From Anseranas semipalmata (taxonomy: Eukaryota > Chordata > Aves > Anseriformes > Anseranatidae): DNA of 64,000 nucleotides. The first letter of the stretch is position 1; the number at the start of each line of letters is the position of its first letter. Below are positions 50,426 to 63,532 of this stretch, piece by piece. The notes under the pieces are model-generated. The model was not told the DNA's origin and made no database searches. It saw only the letters and a list, made by a program, of their open reading frames with translations. The position numbers and the translations under genes are program-made. The DNA lies in contig VXAA01003303.1 of assembly GCA_013399115.1 (NCBI GenBank), positions 62,001 through 126,000 of the forward strand, read 5' to 3'.

Positions 50426-53400
50426 TTTTAATGTGCACACATTCACAATAGCCTGGCAACCAAGATAAACTTACCAGACTGTTCGGTGTTGAATAAAACC
50501 AGCAACTTCCATTACTGTCAGGAAGAGATGTGGTTCTCAGCTTTTAGATCATGGTATAAGCTGCATGGAAAATTCCTCTTCTAATTTTTTTCTAGTCTGT
50601 AAAGACTTACATCCACATATTTCTCTCTCTTTTTTTTTTTTTTCTTTTCCCAAACATAAATTTAACAAAACAGCAAGCAAATTCTAGGTAAAATAATGGT
50701 GGCCTTATTCTGCTGTATTTTATGTCAATTGCAATCAGTAGAAACTCTTCAGAATCAAAAGAGCGATGCCAGGGGAAAAGTGGTGGGAGAGCATTCTGTA
50801 ACATGCAAGCCTATTAATTATTAATATGATTTAAATAATAGTGATTCATGTTCTGCCATTGTCACACATTAGCTTTAGGGGAGCTATTGTTTCACCTGGA
50901 TTGTGGGCTGCCTTTCTTTTTCTTTGCTCTCATAGCATATCTTACTCCCTTTCCTGTCTTGTTTCATTTTTATGTGTGAAGCAGAATCACTGTAGAAGAT
51001 CCAATGCTAATTACATCTTCATTAATATCAGAAAAGTTGTCTTAATAATAAACAAAACAATCAGGAGATTTGAATAAGAGGAAAGATTAAAATAGAAAAT
51101 AATTAAATATGTATTTTTTAAGGAAAAAAATGCATGCACAGATGAAAAATCAACAGTGCTTTAGTCTTTATCTTTTTTGTCCAAATAAGAGGGAAAAATC
51201 TTAAGCAATTTAAATTAATAAGACCAGGTGCTGAGCCAATGTAGATCAGCATTAAATAACCAGTTCCAAAGGAGCTGTGCTGATACATACTGCAAATATA
51301 GCTAAAAATTATTTGCACAGATGTATACAATTTAATTTGGCAAATAGGCAGGGCATTCACCTTGATCTGTTTGCTGCCATTGGCACGGACAGATTTTATG
51401 ATGCAGAGGGCTAAAGTCACCTTTACTGATGATTCTGAAAATGTTGCCTGTGTGCTGGTGAGCAGTCTGTGAGGCTGTAATAAATGGTCTGTATTTATTC
51501 TGTGTGTGCTCGTCTTCAAGAAATTTTGGAGCTGTAATTGATGCCTGTCATCATTTCATGAAGTTTTACTGATCCAGCCTGATTCCTTTCTGCATATCCC
51601 GGGTTATGACATTTTACTGAAATTCATTACTTGACACATTTTGATAAGGGATGTTTTTTCAAAAGAAAACAACTTTATTTCTAAAGACTTAAACCCAAGG
51701 ACAGACATTACATCCCAAAGTCATTTGTTACAGTGTTTAATTATCCCCACAAGTGGCAACAAATCACTGAGGAAATTAACCCCTGTTATGCACAAAATCC
51801 ATTGTGTTATGTGATGAAAGGCATTACTCCTTGAGGAAATAATGTGATTTAAGGAGTAAGAAATATAAGATCTCTCTGTCTTATACAAAAATTCTTGTCC
51901 ATTGAAATTAACTGATCCACGACATCCTAATATTTTTTTGGAAGCACTATTATTATTGATTGGTTGATTGATTGATTGTGGACTTTTTAAGTAACAGCTT
52001 TCTCTAAGTGCTTGTAAGTAAGGTTAATGATAATATTATTTCTCTTCATTAATCCTTATTACTTTTGCAATATATATGCAAAATATATAGTGTATTATTA
52101 TATCTGAATATTTAATTTATACTGTATATACATTTTAAGGAGGGGAGGGAATGTGAAGTAGAGAGGAAAAGGGATGCCCCCTTATGTTGAAAGACAGCAG
52201 GGAATTAAAAGCAAAGAACAAATCTTGAGTTGTTAACATGTTGTGGTGTTTCTGAATTTGTAGTGCAATTAGCTGAATGTTATATGTAACTTTGTTATCT
52301 ACATGGAAAATCTCTTGCAAATGGATGAAAAGATTGCATTGTGTTTTGTTTTCTAGCTTGGAGCTTCATCCTACAAATAGGACTCTTTACATTTATTCCT
52401 GAGAGAGCAAAATAAGTTTTTTAGCTCTTCTTAGTAATTGTCTCTAAAAATGCCTCTAAATTTTTAATAATTATGCTATCACACACAATAGATTCTGGAA
52501 AAAAAAAAAAACTCTACAAAATACATACTTTGTTGTTTAAGTGACTTAAAAATCACCAAATACATGTTAGTATTGATCCCATGACTAGGATCATTGCTGG
52601 CATTTTCATTCATTTATTGAGTTCTAACAAATTCCTCTTGAGTTCCCTCATACTTTTATCATTGGTTTGTCTTAGTTAGGTATAAGTGGATCAGAATGTC
52701 CAAAAGCACCTTCACAAAATAGCATAAATTTGCAATATGGAGATTATGTAGTGATAAAACAATTTGATAGAAAAAGAAATCATAGTTGAGGAGAAACTGT
52801 GTCTCAACGTTTGAGAATTATTTAAAACCTTTATACCTGGATCTTGTGGCCAGTTGATACTGTATGCACTGGCAACTAGAATCTCCAACCAGAAATCCCC
52901 AGATGATGAATACTTCACTCGACAAGTTCATTTCATTAAGCAAATACTCAGAAATTCTTCCAAAGTATCTATTTTTAAATATTTCCTGGTAGGAATGGAT
53001 GCAGTAAAACTAGTTGTACTGGCACTGTGACCAGTCTATACTCATATTTTAAAAGGAATATCAAAATATGGTATTGCTAGCATATTTCTAAAAAAAGATT
53101 TTAAATATGTTAATGTAACACCTGCTTTCTTGCTGATGGTTAGATAAAGTCATTGGTCTGTTTCTTCTGAAACACTATAAAGTTATGGGAGATACCCCAC
53201 TCAGTAGCTAATAAACAATATAGAATGCCTAAAAGTATGAAAAAGCTTTTCCGTACTTCGTCAGCTGAATAAACAGGCACATCTGATGTTTCTATGTTTT
53301 CAAAAGGTTAGAAAAACAATGAAGTTACTGTGTACAAAACACTGCTACACAGCAGCTGGACCATGGTAATATCTATGTGCTAGAGTGTCATGGTAAGAGA

Positions 53401-54262
53401 AAGCAATTCAAGATTCTTTAAATCTGTTACTGTAGGTTGAGGTAACTGCAATTACTTTGTTTTTCATGATGGACTGAGATTCCATACATTAAAATTTACC
53501 ATTCATAAATGCTATGTGATAAGTTGTTCATGTAGCTAAGCCATGATCTGCAATCAGTATAAGGACTGTTGTTCCTAAGTCACATACGTGGTTTTAAACA
53601 CATGACCCCAAGTGTGTTAAAGTCCTCTTACAGTGTAGAAATCTTTAAGGAGATACAGAATGTGTTATGTTGCCATAGAAGCAGTAAAGGAATCTTTGTT
53701 ATGAACAAATCTCAATTTTTTTTCTTTTTTAAGGAAATCACATTACAGATTTTAAAGCTCTTCAGCTCTATTTAGATTGCTAGCAGCATAAGTGTTTTTA
53801 TATTAAATATCTCTAATTCTGTACAGAAAAATCTGCAGTGTCTACAGTTTTATTGATTTCAATAACAGTTACAAAAGAAAAAAGTCTTTGCAGATTACCT
53901 CATACTGGAGCAAAATCTGGAGTAATATTTGAATTGCAGTTACATTTGTGCTGCTGGGCCAAGTTGCCCCCTAAGGACTGCCATTAGCTTTATTAATGTT
54001 CAGTGGGAAATTAATCTTGACTGCTTTCTTTTATATAAATTCTGATTGTGAATGGATATCTTACTGCACGATGAGAGGGCTAGCCAAGAAAAATGTTGGC
54101 AGCATAATTCTAAGTCTATTAACCTGAGGAATGTGTTGTGATTTTAAAGTAAATTATATCGCTGCACTGGCAAACTATCTAAATTAGTTGAAGTTTGGGT
54201 GCAAATTAGGAGACTGAAATTATTTGTATCATTGCTGATATAGGTTCCAGTGAAATTAACTG
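50426..54262. other. Gene-free stretch, 50.4-54.3 kb
   Basis: No gene recognised. A poly-T tract lies at about 50629-50643 and 11-12 A at about 52500-52510. AT-rich sequence with TATATA and TATTATTATA runs occupies about 52030-52130. The segment 51360-51610 looks like candidate conserved noncoding DNA (see findings). The 133-codon minus-strand open frame at 51118-51519 overlaps it and matches no family I know. Confidence 0.55.
51955..51979 (+). repeat. (GATT)n short microsatellite
   Basis: Four to five GATT units with one GGTT variant (ATTGATTGGTTGATTGATTG). Confidence 0.88.
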
Positions 54263-54419
54263 GATTAATTTCCAGTCATACAATCTCAGAAGCCATACTA
54301 GAAAATACTGCAAAACACACTGACATCATGGGCTGAAATTTTAAGGAAAAGTGGCCATTTTGGGGGGAAAAAATGTCTTGACCATAACTGTCAATTGAAA
54401 ACATGACTGGAAATTAATC
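54263..54419. repeat. 17-bp perfect inverted repeat, 123-bp spacer
   Basis: GATTAATTTCCAGTCAT at 54263-54279 is the exact reverse complement of ATGACTGGAAATTAATC at 54403-54419. Seventeen matching bases at this distance are unlikely by chance. The left arm is part of a local cluster of small inverted words (CCAGTGAAATTAACTGG at 54247-54263). Possible readings are the ends of a small nonautonomous element, a long stem-loop in a transcript, or paired binding sites. No target-site duplication was seen outside the arms. Confidence 0.7.
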
Positions 54420-55255
54420 TAATCTTGATGCAACTCAGTGTCTGCATGCAAAATGAAGTCAGGAGACTTGCACATTTGCTCTATGGTATATTTTATTTTT
54501 AATGAATTTGATTAGAAACGGGAGTTCAATGAGCATGTTCCATGAAATGTTACTTCATCTACTTGTTACAGAAACTGACAAATTGTTGTTTGGAAGGTCT
54601 GAAAGGAAAGATGGTTTTCCTGGAAATAAAATTGTGATTTTAATGATTAATAGTGTTTATTAAACAGCCTGAAGTGTGCCACTATGTGTCTGGCTATGTA
54701 TACACTCCAAAATATATGTATTTATGTGAAAACTTGAGTGATGTTCTTCCTAGTATCATCTTGAGGGAGGCAAGACAGAGGTAGTTTGCATAACCTAAGA
54801 GCACATGTATCTCAAAATACCTTGTCATGGGGACAAAAAACTTCTTCTAATGAATCCAGTATAAATGTATAATAGAACATTAGATACAAGGAAATATGTT
54901 CTTCCAAAAATGAATTCAGACTCTGGCAGACTGATTCTCTTTATGACTAGACAAAGACTTTAAGGCACCTTCTCTACCATCGTATGAGCAAGCAGCATGG
55001 AGAGACTGGGAAGAAATGGTACCAAGCATTATTTCAGAACATGAAACATTACCTATCACTCTTTACCGTCTATTTCATTCAATTTGAATGGTTGTAGAAA
55101 ACTTTTTTTTTTTTCCAGGGAATGCAAGAGGAACCCTTCTGAACTGTAGGAAGCATGCAGTAAGGACCAGGAAGTCACTAGTAAGACTCATGTCACTTTT
55201 CATGCCAGTTGTGATCATTAGTTTCCCATTAAAATTAAATCTGCTCATTTCTGGT

Positions 55256-55256
55256 T

Positions 55257-55288
<32 letters not shown>
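55256..55288 (+). repeat. (GTT)n microsatellite
   Basis: Eleven near-perfect TTG/GTT units, without interruption. Confidence 0.95.
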
Positions 55289-56494
55289 CAGACTGTTTCT
55301 TAGCTTGTATATTCTCTGATGATATAGTTACTGTTTCCATGAGTGGTCACTTTGAATACTCATACTGGAATTGTGGCATTTCAGCTAGTACCTACCTATA
55401 CTAGAGGAAAATGTCATTGACTGTTGGTCCAGATCTTTTCTGGTGATAAGGACATAGAATAGCACAATGTTCAATAACACACATTTTTATTCTCTAGGCA
55501 GTTTGGACCTATGTAAAAACCATTTGGAAAAGTACAAAAAGTAATATGGGTCAGCAGCTGCCTCAGATAAACAGAGATTGCTGGAATCAAGACCAAACAG
55601 TACCATACTGCAGTGGTCCTGTTTCCAAGCTTTCACAGTCCAGTGATTTTTGAGGCTATTTGATATTTATAGGCACTGTTTCTTACAGTATGATTTGATG
55701 CATATGATACACTATTGCAGCTTTATTGAAGCACTGATCTGTGTTTTCTTTGGTTTGCACTTTAATATTACATCAGTTTTTTGTTCTCATGAGAAACAAT
55801 ACAGTGACAGGACAACTGCAAATAGTAATTACATTTTTGGCAAGAGAAATCAGGTCTGCTTGCTTTTATTGTGGGATGAGGAAAGATCACCTCAACATAT
55901 TACAACATCACAATTCTCCTTCACTGTGAAAAACCACCATCACAAGCGAACCTTTCTGTTATCATGACCACATGTATCTTTGAATTTGTTTCTGTCTTTG
56001 GGGAAGAATTAACACATTCATGTGCTCCAGCATGTGCTCCAGCTTAGCCTTCAGATGGACTTTTCACAGGTCACAGCCTTATTCTCTGGGAAATAACTCA
56101 AGATTGAACCAGATCTTTTATGATATATTTTTTTTCATGTTGACATGGTAAGGGGGAAGTTGTTTTTGCATCCCCTGAAGTAAATTTAGATTTCACTAAG
56201 TCCATCATTACTCTAAGCAATCCAACAATGCCTACCTAAATCATTAGAAAGAATCATGATGGTATGAGGCAGGACTTATGCAGTTAAATAAAAAGGATTG
56301 CAATACAGGAAAAAATGTCTTGCTCCATCTGACACAGGCCATAAACATAATAATATCAACGTCAGGCTATTAAGCACTGGAAATACTTAAGCAGAGCAGC
56401 AGTTTAACCTAAGGTAGACCTTGGTACACATCTGCTCTGTCCTTCCTTGTATGCACAATTCTTAGACAAGTAAACAAGTCATCCAGGTCCCACT

Positions 56495-56547
56495 CCCAAA
56501 TGGGATGCAGTTTGCTCACATTTCCAAATGAGATGCAGTTTGCTCAA
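56495..56547 (+). repeat. Tandem duplication, about 28-bp period
   Basis: CCAAATGGGATGCAGTTTGC at 56496 recurs as CCAAATGAGATGCAGTTTGC at 56524. The two share all but one base over the core and are separated by a short CTCACATTT link. Confidence 0.9.
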
Positions 56548-57794
56548 AAGTAATGATATTGACTCATCTTTACCCTGTTTGTAATGATTTTACTTATTTA
56601 GACTGTAAACTTTTGGTAGTAAGAACAGTCTATGGGAGTAGGATTTTAGCCTCACTTGGGGCAACCAATAACACACTCCAGTCAGGCACACTGACTACAG
56701 GGAGATGAAAAATGAGCATATTTTGGCACTGAAATTTCCCTGACCTATTGTTTATGTAAAGCGTGTACCCCATTGTACATTTTGGAAACTTTGTGTCATT
56801 TCTTTTCAAATAGACCTTATTTTCAGAGGACAGAAAGAATGGAAATGAAGAAATGAATATTAATTTACTTGGGGCTAAGGGAACATTTTACTCCGATGAT
56901 TATTTATTTGCCTAGCTTTAGTCTACTGTGTTCCATAAAGAGCAGTGGAAATGATTTCAAAGATTCAGTGAGAGGTAATAAACTTAACTTTTGGGCTGGT
57001 GATAGCAACTGTAACTTTCTTTGAAGAATTCAACAGAAGTTACAAGTGCTCAGCACCATTTTGGATTAGTCACTAGGAACATGCATGGCAAATCTTACCT
57101 TAAGGTGAAATGGCTAAGTAATAAAACTTGGTGATGAGAGAATAAAAGTGGTGAGAGAAGCTTAATGATGGTGGAGTGAATGCTGCTGCTGTTATAAAAC
57201 TTTATGCTTCTTTGCAGATTGGTGTATGTACTTAAGGCAAAAAGTGTTCTTATATTTGCCAGATTATATGACTTTGTGATGGCAGACACATGTTTAGTAA
57301 CTAATCGTTCATATCCCTTTGGATTGATGGTGGCTAAATGCAGATCTCTAGAGGTGTATTGCATGATTAATCCTTTTTACCTGTGGTTTAACTCATTTCT
57401 CTGTCACTTAATAAAATACCCTCACCAATAACAATGCCATGTTAAAACATATAATGATACTTCAACTTTTTCAGTGAATTAGTCTAACTAGCCTATTATG
57501 TTAATACAGGAGTTATTAAGTCACTCATTAATTCTGTCTGGAAGTATGACACCCAAGGAAGCAATTTGTGTTTGGTATAATTGCCGTCATTTGAAAAGTG
57601 ATTTTTGTGAAGCAAATTATTTTTTAACACATTCAATTCCTTCTTATCAATCTCATAACTAATACCATTTTCTACCTGCTCAGCCATCTCATCTCCCAGC
57701 TTTGAGATTAAATCATGCTGAGGCATTGCCAAACTCCTTTCCTTGATCTATACCTTGCCTTTTGATATTAAATCAGCCTGCAAGCCACTATACC

Positions 57795-57802
57795 ATTTGC
57801 AT
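57795..57802 (+). promoter_or_regulatory. Octamer motif ATTTGCAT
   Basis: A perfect POU-family octamer within a segment that looks unique and non-repetitive (57440-57950). Isolated octamers occur by chance in AT-rich DNA, so function is only suggested by the surrounding composition. Confidence 0.25.
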
Positions 57803-58324
57803 GTCCTTGCCGTGCTGGATAGCATCACAAGTTGAATGTTATAAAAACATAAAATCTTTCAGCACCAATTACAGAGTTGCAAAGGTGCCGTTAGGTAGCT
57901 GTGACTGATCAATAAAGACTTTCTATCTGGAGTTCCCTGATGAGAGAAATATCTTGGCTCTTGACCTTGCACTTTACACTTCATTCTGTGATATATTATA
58001 TGTCAAGATTTAGCAGATGGTGAGAGATGCAATGGGAGGTGACTACATTACACCCTATTCTTGACTGACGCTGACTTTTACTTTAACTGCAGCATTTACA
58101 TTACTCTGCCTTTGCCTCATCAACTTGAGAATTGAAATGTTGTGACTGGCACTCTATCACCTCTGACCATCATTTTTTTTTGCAGTGAACTCACTTTCCT
58201 TTCCCTCATTTTCTGCTTTCCTTTCACTTAGCATTTCCCCTCTGCATTTTATTTCCTGTACTCATACTTACTCCAGTTTCTTTTCCTTCTATGGGTTTTT
58301 CTTTGTTGTGAAATTTGTTGGTTT

Positions 58325-58350
58325 TTGTTGTTGTTGTTGTTGTTGTTTTT
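58325..58350 (+). repeat. (TTG)n microsatellite
   Basis: Seven TTG units followed by a T-run and TTCCAG. Confidence 0.93.
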
Positions 58351-58458
58351 TCCAGTGAATCAGTTTGAAGCTTCTTCAGAGTAAACATTCTCAGTGGTGG
58401 TGAAGGAGCTGCTTAGCACTAACTATACAGGCCAGCAAGAGAAGCAATAGTGAAAAGT

Positions 58459-58478
58459 AAAACAAACAAACAAACAAA
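58459..58478 (+). repeat. (AAAC)n short microsatellite
   Basis: About four to five AAAC units. Confidence 0.88.
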
Positions 58479-61400
58479 TCTATAATGCAGTTTTCCAGTA
58501 TGCTTTGTCCCCTGCAGTCAAAAAAAGAGAACTGCAGACCAATTTTTCACAGTCTTAGCTGCAGTTAAAAGAAGGATACAAAGTAAACAATGCATATTAT
58601 TTTCAGAAGCATATGGATTGAGCACAGGTACCTCCTTTATTTAGAGTTTAAAATAGATGATACTGCAGCTGTTAATGAGCCTGAGATGTTGTTATTTTAG
58701 TAAAAGTGCCTGACTAGCTGAAATTGCATTAGGTGCAGATTACTGTTTTCACAGATGACACTATTGTTACACTGCTGTTTTCTAAAAATGAAATCTGTCT
58801 TTCTCTTCCCATTCATCGTAACTAGGTAAGTAACCAAATGAAATTCATTAAATCCGCTGCAGGGTGAGGGTTTTCAAAACAAAGTCCTAGGATTTGGCTA
58901 CCTCCAGTAACGTCATTGCATCCGCATGGCTAAATCCCCAATTATCACTTAGAAATTGTACTAGCTGGTGTCAGACTTATTAGCATGATTATACATGAGG
59001 TGCTGAAGAGGGAAGATAATAATACCATTGCATAATTGTTTTTCTGTAATATGGATAGCACTGGGTTTCAAGTCAGACATTGAACAAATACCTGACATAT
59101 CCCCATTAAAAGGGAAAATAAAGCTTCAGAAAGTTGAAACTCATATTGTTGTTTCACAGTCTTTAAAAGAATTAGGAATACAGATCTAGTAGCACTGGTA
59201 AGCACAGATAGGCTTCGGTACCTAGAAAAAAAAAAAGGCATACAACAACACTTCGGCCACCGAGCTTGGAAAATATTTAGAATGTCCTCAACAAGCAAAA
59301 AGTATGGAATATAATAAGACTATAAGATGATGAAATCTGTAGGGGAAGGGGAGAAAAGAGACTATGATGAACTCAATGCCTATTTAACAAAGGATTAAGA
59401 ATTTGCTTAAATGTATATAGGCAAAGAAGATGCCAGGCTGAAACACCTGGAGGGGGAGTTCAGTCCAGTTTACGTAGCTGGAAAACCAGCCACTGTCCAA
59501 AATTTTGACAAAAGCATGACTCCACTTTATCAACTTCATAGTTCGTAAGGAATTATATAGCTCATTCTTCATAATAACCTTGCAGGTTACAGATATTGTG
59601 AAAACATGCATGATTCCACAAAAATCTGAACCGAATACCTGATAATTAATTGCAGATGTTTGAGAATCAATACTTGAGATTTTTAATCTTCAGAGAAATC
59701 TCATGCATCCCATCAGAACTAGGTGCAATTCTGTGTTACTAAACTGCCATAGAAAAAAAAGAGCACAGAAGGCACAATTCTGCCCCTTTTAAGTCAAGAG
59801 CAAAACTCATCTTGACTGTGTTGGAACCAGTATTTCCCAGTGATTATATGAAAAACACAATATGCACAGCAAACAACATGTGTACATTGACACAGATGCA
59901 TAATTTGCTGACAAAACTAGTTACAGGTAATCAGGGGATAATCACAGGCAACAAATATCTGTAAGAAAAAGAAGAGCAAGGGAATAAAAAGTATTCATTA
60001 CCCAGTCAACGACTTATATTCATAATAAATGCTCTCTGGAATAGTATCTGCCAACATATGAAGGAATACAAAAAATCTTTCTTGTTTCTCAGTTCTGTAA
60101 TTTAAACACAAAAGTAAACTTCTTGTTATAACTACATATTTTGAATAAAAAAGGACACATTTCTCACATCAAACATACATTTTCATTATAAAACAAATTC
60201 TGAAAGAAAAGAATTTGCATTCATTGAATGTAAATGTTCCACTAATTTCAGTGGGACTATCCATAAAATATACCGTGTCCAAATTGGCCAAGAAAAGCTA
60301 TCTTCTAAGTTTGTTTAATTATGTACCTAATTATCTTCTTGACTTTTACGTAGTAACAATTTTGTCTAGATGTTCAAGATTTTCCTTGAATATAGATATA
60401 TTTGATATAAAGATTTAGAAAATTAGAGCACTGTGGTGATAATAATGATTTTTCACTTAGAGCACTGACAGAAGACTTAATTATTTTTTGTGCACACTTG
60501 TTTGTCTGCTTTTTTTTTTGACTATGCCTAATTAACCCATGAAGAATATATGATCCCCAAAGTTTACTACAAGACATGCATTCAGTCACTGAAGTCTAAC
60601 TAGTCTTAGCAAACTAGAGGAGCATCTGTGACATCTCCTAACAGGCAAAATCAGAGCTGCAACAGGGTTGTATGTGATTCCACACAGTTCACCTTCAAGA
60701 AGCACATCACCTTGTAATGAAATCTGACTTTTAAGTAAACTTAAGCAGCACTTGATCTTGTTTTGACAGCTTGTCTTTGATGGCATGCATGTATATATCC
60801 TTCAGGAAGTTAATGTAAGGTACTTACTTTCAGGTAAGCAGTGAATTTAATATATTGGAGTTATTCTTCCTTAAGGATCTTGCTTGCAAAATAAATCTCC
60901 AGTCACTTAAAAAAGCTTTTGCTTTAGGCACTAAAGTCAAGTGACCTAACAGCTAACTCAACCTTTTGAAAAATAATTACCCAAAGAAAATGTAGCTCTA
61001 TTTCTGATTGTAGTGAGTTCAGAATATTTTTCATTGATTTCAGCAGAACTAAGCTTAGATACTTTGTGATCACTACATCTCAAAGGGAATATATTCTACA
61101 TTCAAATTGGGAATTGTATTTCCATATATATTTGAAGACTAGGCCACTTGGATTGAGGCGACTCTGCTTATACCCTTACACAGATTGTTTTGAGTCTACT
61201 TGAACATACTATGCAAATGGCCTTTATACCACATATTCTGTTTGAATGAAAATATACTGAAGAGCTAAATTTACTCTGATTCATGTCACACAAAAATAAA
61301 TAGATCTGACAGGACTAATGGTCCTGTTAAAGGATTTTCAAAGAGTATATGAGTGTCTTCTAAGAGGAAAGCCTTCTTTAACATTTCTTCTCTTTACACG

Positions 61401-62639
61401 GAAGAATCTTTACAGATTTTAATATTAGTTTTCTCTTTAAAAAGCAGTCATGGCATATTTTTTGTCAGTACTTCTCAGACAACATCCTAGTTTAAGATCA
61501 TCACTTCAGCATATGATGCTTTATTGTACATAGCTCAATCTTTTCAAACTAATCATTACAGAAATTTAGGAGGAGAACAAAATATGATCTAATTAATTCT
61601 CAAAATAGTAAGCCTTTAAGGGCCTGCCATGTATTACTTTAAAATACTTTTGCTTATGAAATGCAACCCAGGGCCAAAACTAGAGTGTAATAAATTGCTA
61701 ACTGTGCAAAGCAGGCTTGTTTTCCCTTTCACTGCTCTAAACTGTTAGAGTGGGATCAATCTCTGCCCTGTTTTGCTAGTAATTTATTTTTAATAAAACA
61801 AGAAATGCTCCCTTAAGTCTCTGATGCAGATTTTCTGAAGTCAGGGAAGAAAGTTAATTTGAACACATCTGCACCATCAAACATAATTGCTTCATAACAC
61901 GCTGATTCAGTACATCATTCTGTCATTCCATTTATGTGAAAAAGATGGTAGTGTAGCACGCAACAGTGAGCTATAGGAATGGACATTTGCAGCAGGGGAA
62001 AAATTCAGAAAGATTTCCATGGAATTACAAAAATCGATAGACAATTGACAAATACGTATATTTTGTAAAACTAACAACAGTGATTAAAAAAAATAAAATG
62101 AGCTTCTGACTAAAATAATCAAAGTTCAGTTAAAGTTGATTCAAGAAATGGCAATTCCTATCTGCATGCATTTGTAGGATTTCTTGGTGGTTTTCTATGG
62201 TTTGGGATAATATTTCTGCTGAAGGCCACATTAGGCCTAGCTTGAAAGAAAACATACATACCAGAAAATATTCTTTTTACCTTGCAATTCCTTAGTATTC
62301 CTTAGTGTCCCTCAATATAGATGCTGATTTGTTGACCCTGAAGGGACATTATCTCCTGTACATACCTGACATGTACTATGGAGAGTAACTGAAAGGATAC
62401 AACAGAGAATTTATCCAGTTTCTGCGTAGCACAAGCTTGCTAGGGATGCATTTCATGTAAATTCCCAGAGGAAGTAACTAAGGTACAAGCAGAAATATAA
62501 CCTTTTCTTATATTTTCCCATGTAATTGATAATTTTTTTAGATAGTAATTTTTACATCCTACACACCACTTGAATCTTCTAGGTACGGCACTATAACACT
62601 GTTTGGTTTGATCTTTAATGACAGAGAATTATTGTTTCC

Positions 62640-63090
62640 ATCAGACATAACAGCAGCACATAGCACCTGGATGCTGCACTGCCACAGAATTGCACTGTCC
62701 CTTCAAAGGGCAGAGGATCATTCCTGGCACTGTGCAAATGGCACCATGATTGCCAGTTGTTTACATGAGCCCTGAGTGCGTGCCACGGATTGCTCTTCGG
62801 GCTTTGAACTGTTTCAAGCACAGGTGGAAGGAACTGGTTCAGTGAGCACAAGTTACCTGTAACTGCGTGAGGAGCTGGAAAGCTGTGCCTGGCTTGGTAA
62901 GTCATGAAAGTATGCAGGTGAAGCTGCCCGGTGCGCGAGTCCTTCCGGAGAGGTCAGTGCTGCTCCATGCCCACAGCAGAGTCTGGCCCTCTGACCAAGA
63001 AGAGAGGAGCTGTGACTGTGCCGCTCTGCAGAAAGCAAGCTGCATTTTTAAAGGCACAGACTTCCAGCTGGGTCTGCCTATTTGAAGAAC
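62640..63090. other. GC-richer patch with several CpGs
   Basis: About 450 bases with clearly higher G+C than the flanks, including CpGs in the words GTGCGCGAG, TTCCGGAG, TGCGTGCCACGG and GTGCCGC. It is too small and too CpG-poor for a typical CpG island. Short open frames overlap on both strands (up to 96 codons) without resembling known proteins. A GTAAGT donor-like site lies at 62899. It may be an enhancer or alternative promoter, a noncoding exon, or an old insertion. Confidence 0.4.
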
Positions 63091-63368
63091 CACCATTTCG
63101 GTGACTCATGCAGCCAGTTGGGGTTTACCAATATTTTACGGGGTTATAGGTAACTGAAGATCCTGGAGCCCCATCTGTGCTTAGTACATTTTAATGGGAT
63201 CAACCGGTTCAATGAACCTGCATACTGTATTTAAAAAGCCTCGAGCCAGTTACCTGACTAAAGGTATGAAGGAACAAACAGAGAAAGTATAATACATTGA
63301 ATTATTTTCTACTCTGTGCTTCAGTCCAATACCTCACATTTCCTGGCTAGCTTGAAAGGCAGACTGAG

Positions 63369-63395
63369 TTGTAGAACTTGTAGAACTTGTAGAAC
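63369..63395 (+). repeat. Three perfect 9-bp tandem units
   Basis: TTGTAGAAC occurs three times in a row without change. Confidence 0.95.
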
Positions 63396-63486
63396 AAGCC
63401 ATGAGACTGGGCAGGGAAAAAAATAAGACATTTATGAAACTCTCCTTAGAAAGAAAAACACAGAATACGAGGTGGAAAAAGATTAT

Positions 63487-63532
63487 ATCATAAAATCTCA
63501 ATATGTATGATTTTACATCATAAAATCTCAAT
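63487..63532 (+). repeat. 16-bp direct repeat, 30-bp spacing
   Basis: ATCATAAAATCTCAAT occurs at 63487-63502 and again at 63517-63532, separated by 14 bases. Likely a small local duplication. Confidence 0.92.

Larger units (their letters stand above)
54420..62639. other. Gene-free stretch, 54.4-62.6 kb
   Basis: No gene or recognisable transposon apart from the simple repeats listed separately. Open frames stay under about 105 codons and none resembles a known protein. The density of recognisable repeats is low, and 57440-57950, 58840-59040 and 61600-61960 look like candidate conserved noncoding elements (see findings). Confidence 0.55.
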
